A DNA stretch of 7,374 bases from an uncultured Lachnospiraceae bacterium (GTDB taxonomy: Bacteria; Bacillota; Clostridia; Lachnospirales; Lachnospiraceae), in contig CAMPBP010000062.1 in assembly GCA_946639085.1 (NCBI GenBank), positions 1-7,374 of the forward strand, in the 5' to 3' direction. The translations under genes were made by a program, and so were the position numbers. Position 1 is the first letter of the stretch. Each line of letters begins with the position of its first letter. The notes under the pieces are model-generated. The model was not told where the DNA came from. It searched no databases and saw only the letters and a program-made list of their open reading frames with translations. Below, piece after piece: positions 6,655 to 7,374 of the stretch.

Positions 6655-7337
6655 TGAGCAATCTGGTTATAGACGCTGAAAAAATAACAAGAGTCTTTCC
6701 GGTTCCGGGAGGAGAGTTCACAGCCTTAAAGGGTGTGGACGCAAAGGTCGAGGCGGGTACTTTCTGTATCTTAAGAGGCCGTTCGGGTTCCGGTAAAACG
6801 ACTCTTATGAACATAATAGGTACTCTTGACGATCCCACGTCGGGAACAGTCTCCATAGGAGGCAGACCGATAAAAGGAATGTCGTTGTACGATCGTGAGG
6901 AGTTGAGAAGAAAAGAACTTGGATTCGTATTCCAGTCCGTATCTTTGATCCCATCGTTGAACGCATTCCAAAACGTAGAGTTTTCCATGCGTATGGCAGG
7001 CATCAAGCCTTCAAAGGAGCGTGACAAGCGAGTTGAAGACTGTCTTAGGATGGTGGGTCTTGCCAATCGTATGAACCATATGCCTGCGGAAATGTCCGGT
7101 GGTGAGCAGCAAAGAGTTGCTATCGCACGTTCCATCGCACATTCTCCCAAACTCATCCTTGCCGACGAGCCCACAGCAGAACTTGATTCACAGATGGCAG
7201 CGAAGGTTACAGAGATTTTCAAAGAGATGACGAGAAAAGAAGGCATTACCATATTAATGACAACTCACGACGTAGGTCTTATGGGTGCCGCTGACGAGAT
7301 AATTGAGCTTGAGAACGGGGAGAGAATAAATGGCTGA
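6654..7337 (+). CDS. ABC exporter ATP-binding protein (LolD/MacB-type), 227 aa, complete
   Basis: This is the cytoplasmic ATPase that powers the FtsX-like permease. All nucleotide-binding motifs are present. They are Walker A GRSGSGKT (42-49, Lys48), Q-loop Gln94 in FVFQS, and the signature MSGGEQQRVAIAR (147-159, with Met in place of the usual Leu). Walker B LILADEP follows (167-173, catalytic Glu172), then the D-loop AELDS (175-179) and the switch His205 in MTTHD. The length of 227 residues is normal for a stand-alone LolD/MacB/YknY-type subunit, and the sequence style (ADEPTAELDS, EGITILMTTHD) fits that group. The start ATG shares its A with the permease stop (TAATG), with AGGTGA (6642-6647) six bases upstream. 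The gene ends with an 8-nt overlap into another ATPase-like gene. A full set of catalytic residues means it should hydrolyse ATP as a homodimer or as part of a heterodimer. Confidence 0.95.
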   Translation: MSNLVIDAEKITRVFPVPGGEFTALKGVDAKVEAGTFCILRGRSGSGKTTLMNIIGTLDDPTSGTVSIGGRPIKGMSLYDREELRRKELGFVFQSVSLIPSLNAFQNVEFSMRMAGIKPSKERDKRVEDCLRMVGLANRMNHMPAEMSGGEQQRVAIARSIAHSPKLILADEPTAELDSQMAAKVTEIFKEMTRKEGITILMTTHDVGLMGAADEIIELENGERING

Positions 7338-7374
7338 GGATATGATCAGGGCCGACGGCCTCGTAAAGATTTAT
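7330..7374 (+). CDS. Probable second ABC ATP-binding protein, first 15 codons only (runs off the window)
   Basis: ATG 7330 opens a frame that stays open to the right edge and reads MAEDMIRADGLVKIY. The I-x-x-x-x-L-V-K-I-Y pattern is the usual first beta-strand of ABC ATPases, just ahead of the aromatic residue that stacks on adenine. GGGGAGAG (7317-7324) lies five bases upstream, and the gene overlaps the preceding ATPase gene by 8 nt; Met5 (7342) is a weaker alternative start. No Walker motif is visible yet, so the call rests on 15 residues plus context. If correct, the operon encodes two different ATPases for one duplicated permease. Confidence 0.62.
   Translation, partial: MAEDMIRADGLVKIY

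Larger units (their letters stand above)
648..7374 (+). other. Exporter operon: adaptor, tandem adaptor, permease, ATPase, second ATPase
   Basis: Five genes on one strand overlap at every junction: 4 nt (1697-1700), 13 nt (3853-3865), 1 nt (6654) and 8 nt (7330-7337). No internal terminator or promoter-sized gap exists, so they are almost certainly one transcript, and the overlaps suggest coupled translation of pump parts. The set matches MacAB/YknXYZ-style efflux systems with both adaptors preceding the pump. The 3' end of the operon is outside the window, and a regulator or further subunit may follow. Confidence 0.85.

Noticed and set aside
6635..7252. Long minus-strand reading frame (205 codons) opposite the ATPase gene
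   Set aside because: The plus strand encodes an ATPase with every catalytic motif in order. The antisense frame has no recognisable domain, and its presence follows from the codon use of the real gene.

Overview
The window looks like a piece of a chromosome from a Gram-positive Clostridia-type bacterium, most plausibly a Lachnospiraceae relative (Butyrivibrio or Roseburia-like). This is an inference from three things: the moderately AT-rich base composition, the strong GGAGG-type ribosome sites, and exported proteins that are lipoproteins with Firmicutes-style lipoboxes. No rRNA or other marker gene is present, so genus-level placement is not supported.

Region 1 (1-389) is the 3' end of a gene for an extracellular solute-binding protein of a sugar-type ABC importer. 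It is closed by a clear intrinsic terminator (423-460). A perfect 19-bp inverted repeat (455-499) follows directly, and its 5' arm reuses the terminator's T-tract.

Region 2 (390-647) is the only sizeable intergenic stretch. It holds the two hairpins, a nested palindrome that could be an operator (516-529), a weak sigma-A-like promoter (581-610) and a GGAGG ribosome site (638-642).

Region 3 (648-7374, running off the right edge) is one tightly packed plus-strand operon for an ABC exporter of the MacAB/YknXYZ/FtsX type. It encodes a 350-residue lipoprotein membrane-fusion adaptor, then a 722-residue lipoprotein with two adaptor modules fused in tandem. These are followed by a 933-residue FtsX-like permease with ten predicted membrane segments and two large outside domains, a complete 227-residue ATPase, and the first 15 codons of what appears to be a second ATPase. 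Every junction overlaps (4, 13, 1 and 8 nt), which suggests translational coupling.

Inferred working: the ATPase(s) drive the duplicated permease from the cytoplasmic face. The lipid-anchored adaptors stack on the permease's outer domains to push or extrude a substrate, which could be a peptide, lipid or antimicrobial, or to transmit force in the wall space. The substrate cannot be read from the sequence. The most notable point is that every part usually present as identical copies in MacAB appears here as fused or diverged copies: a duplicated permease, two ATPase genes and three adaptor modules.
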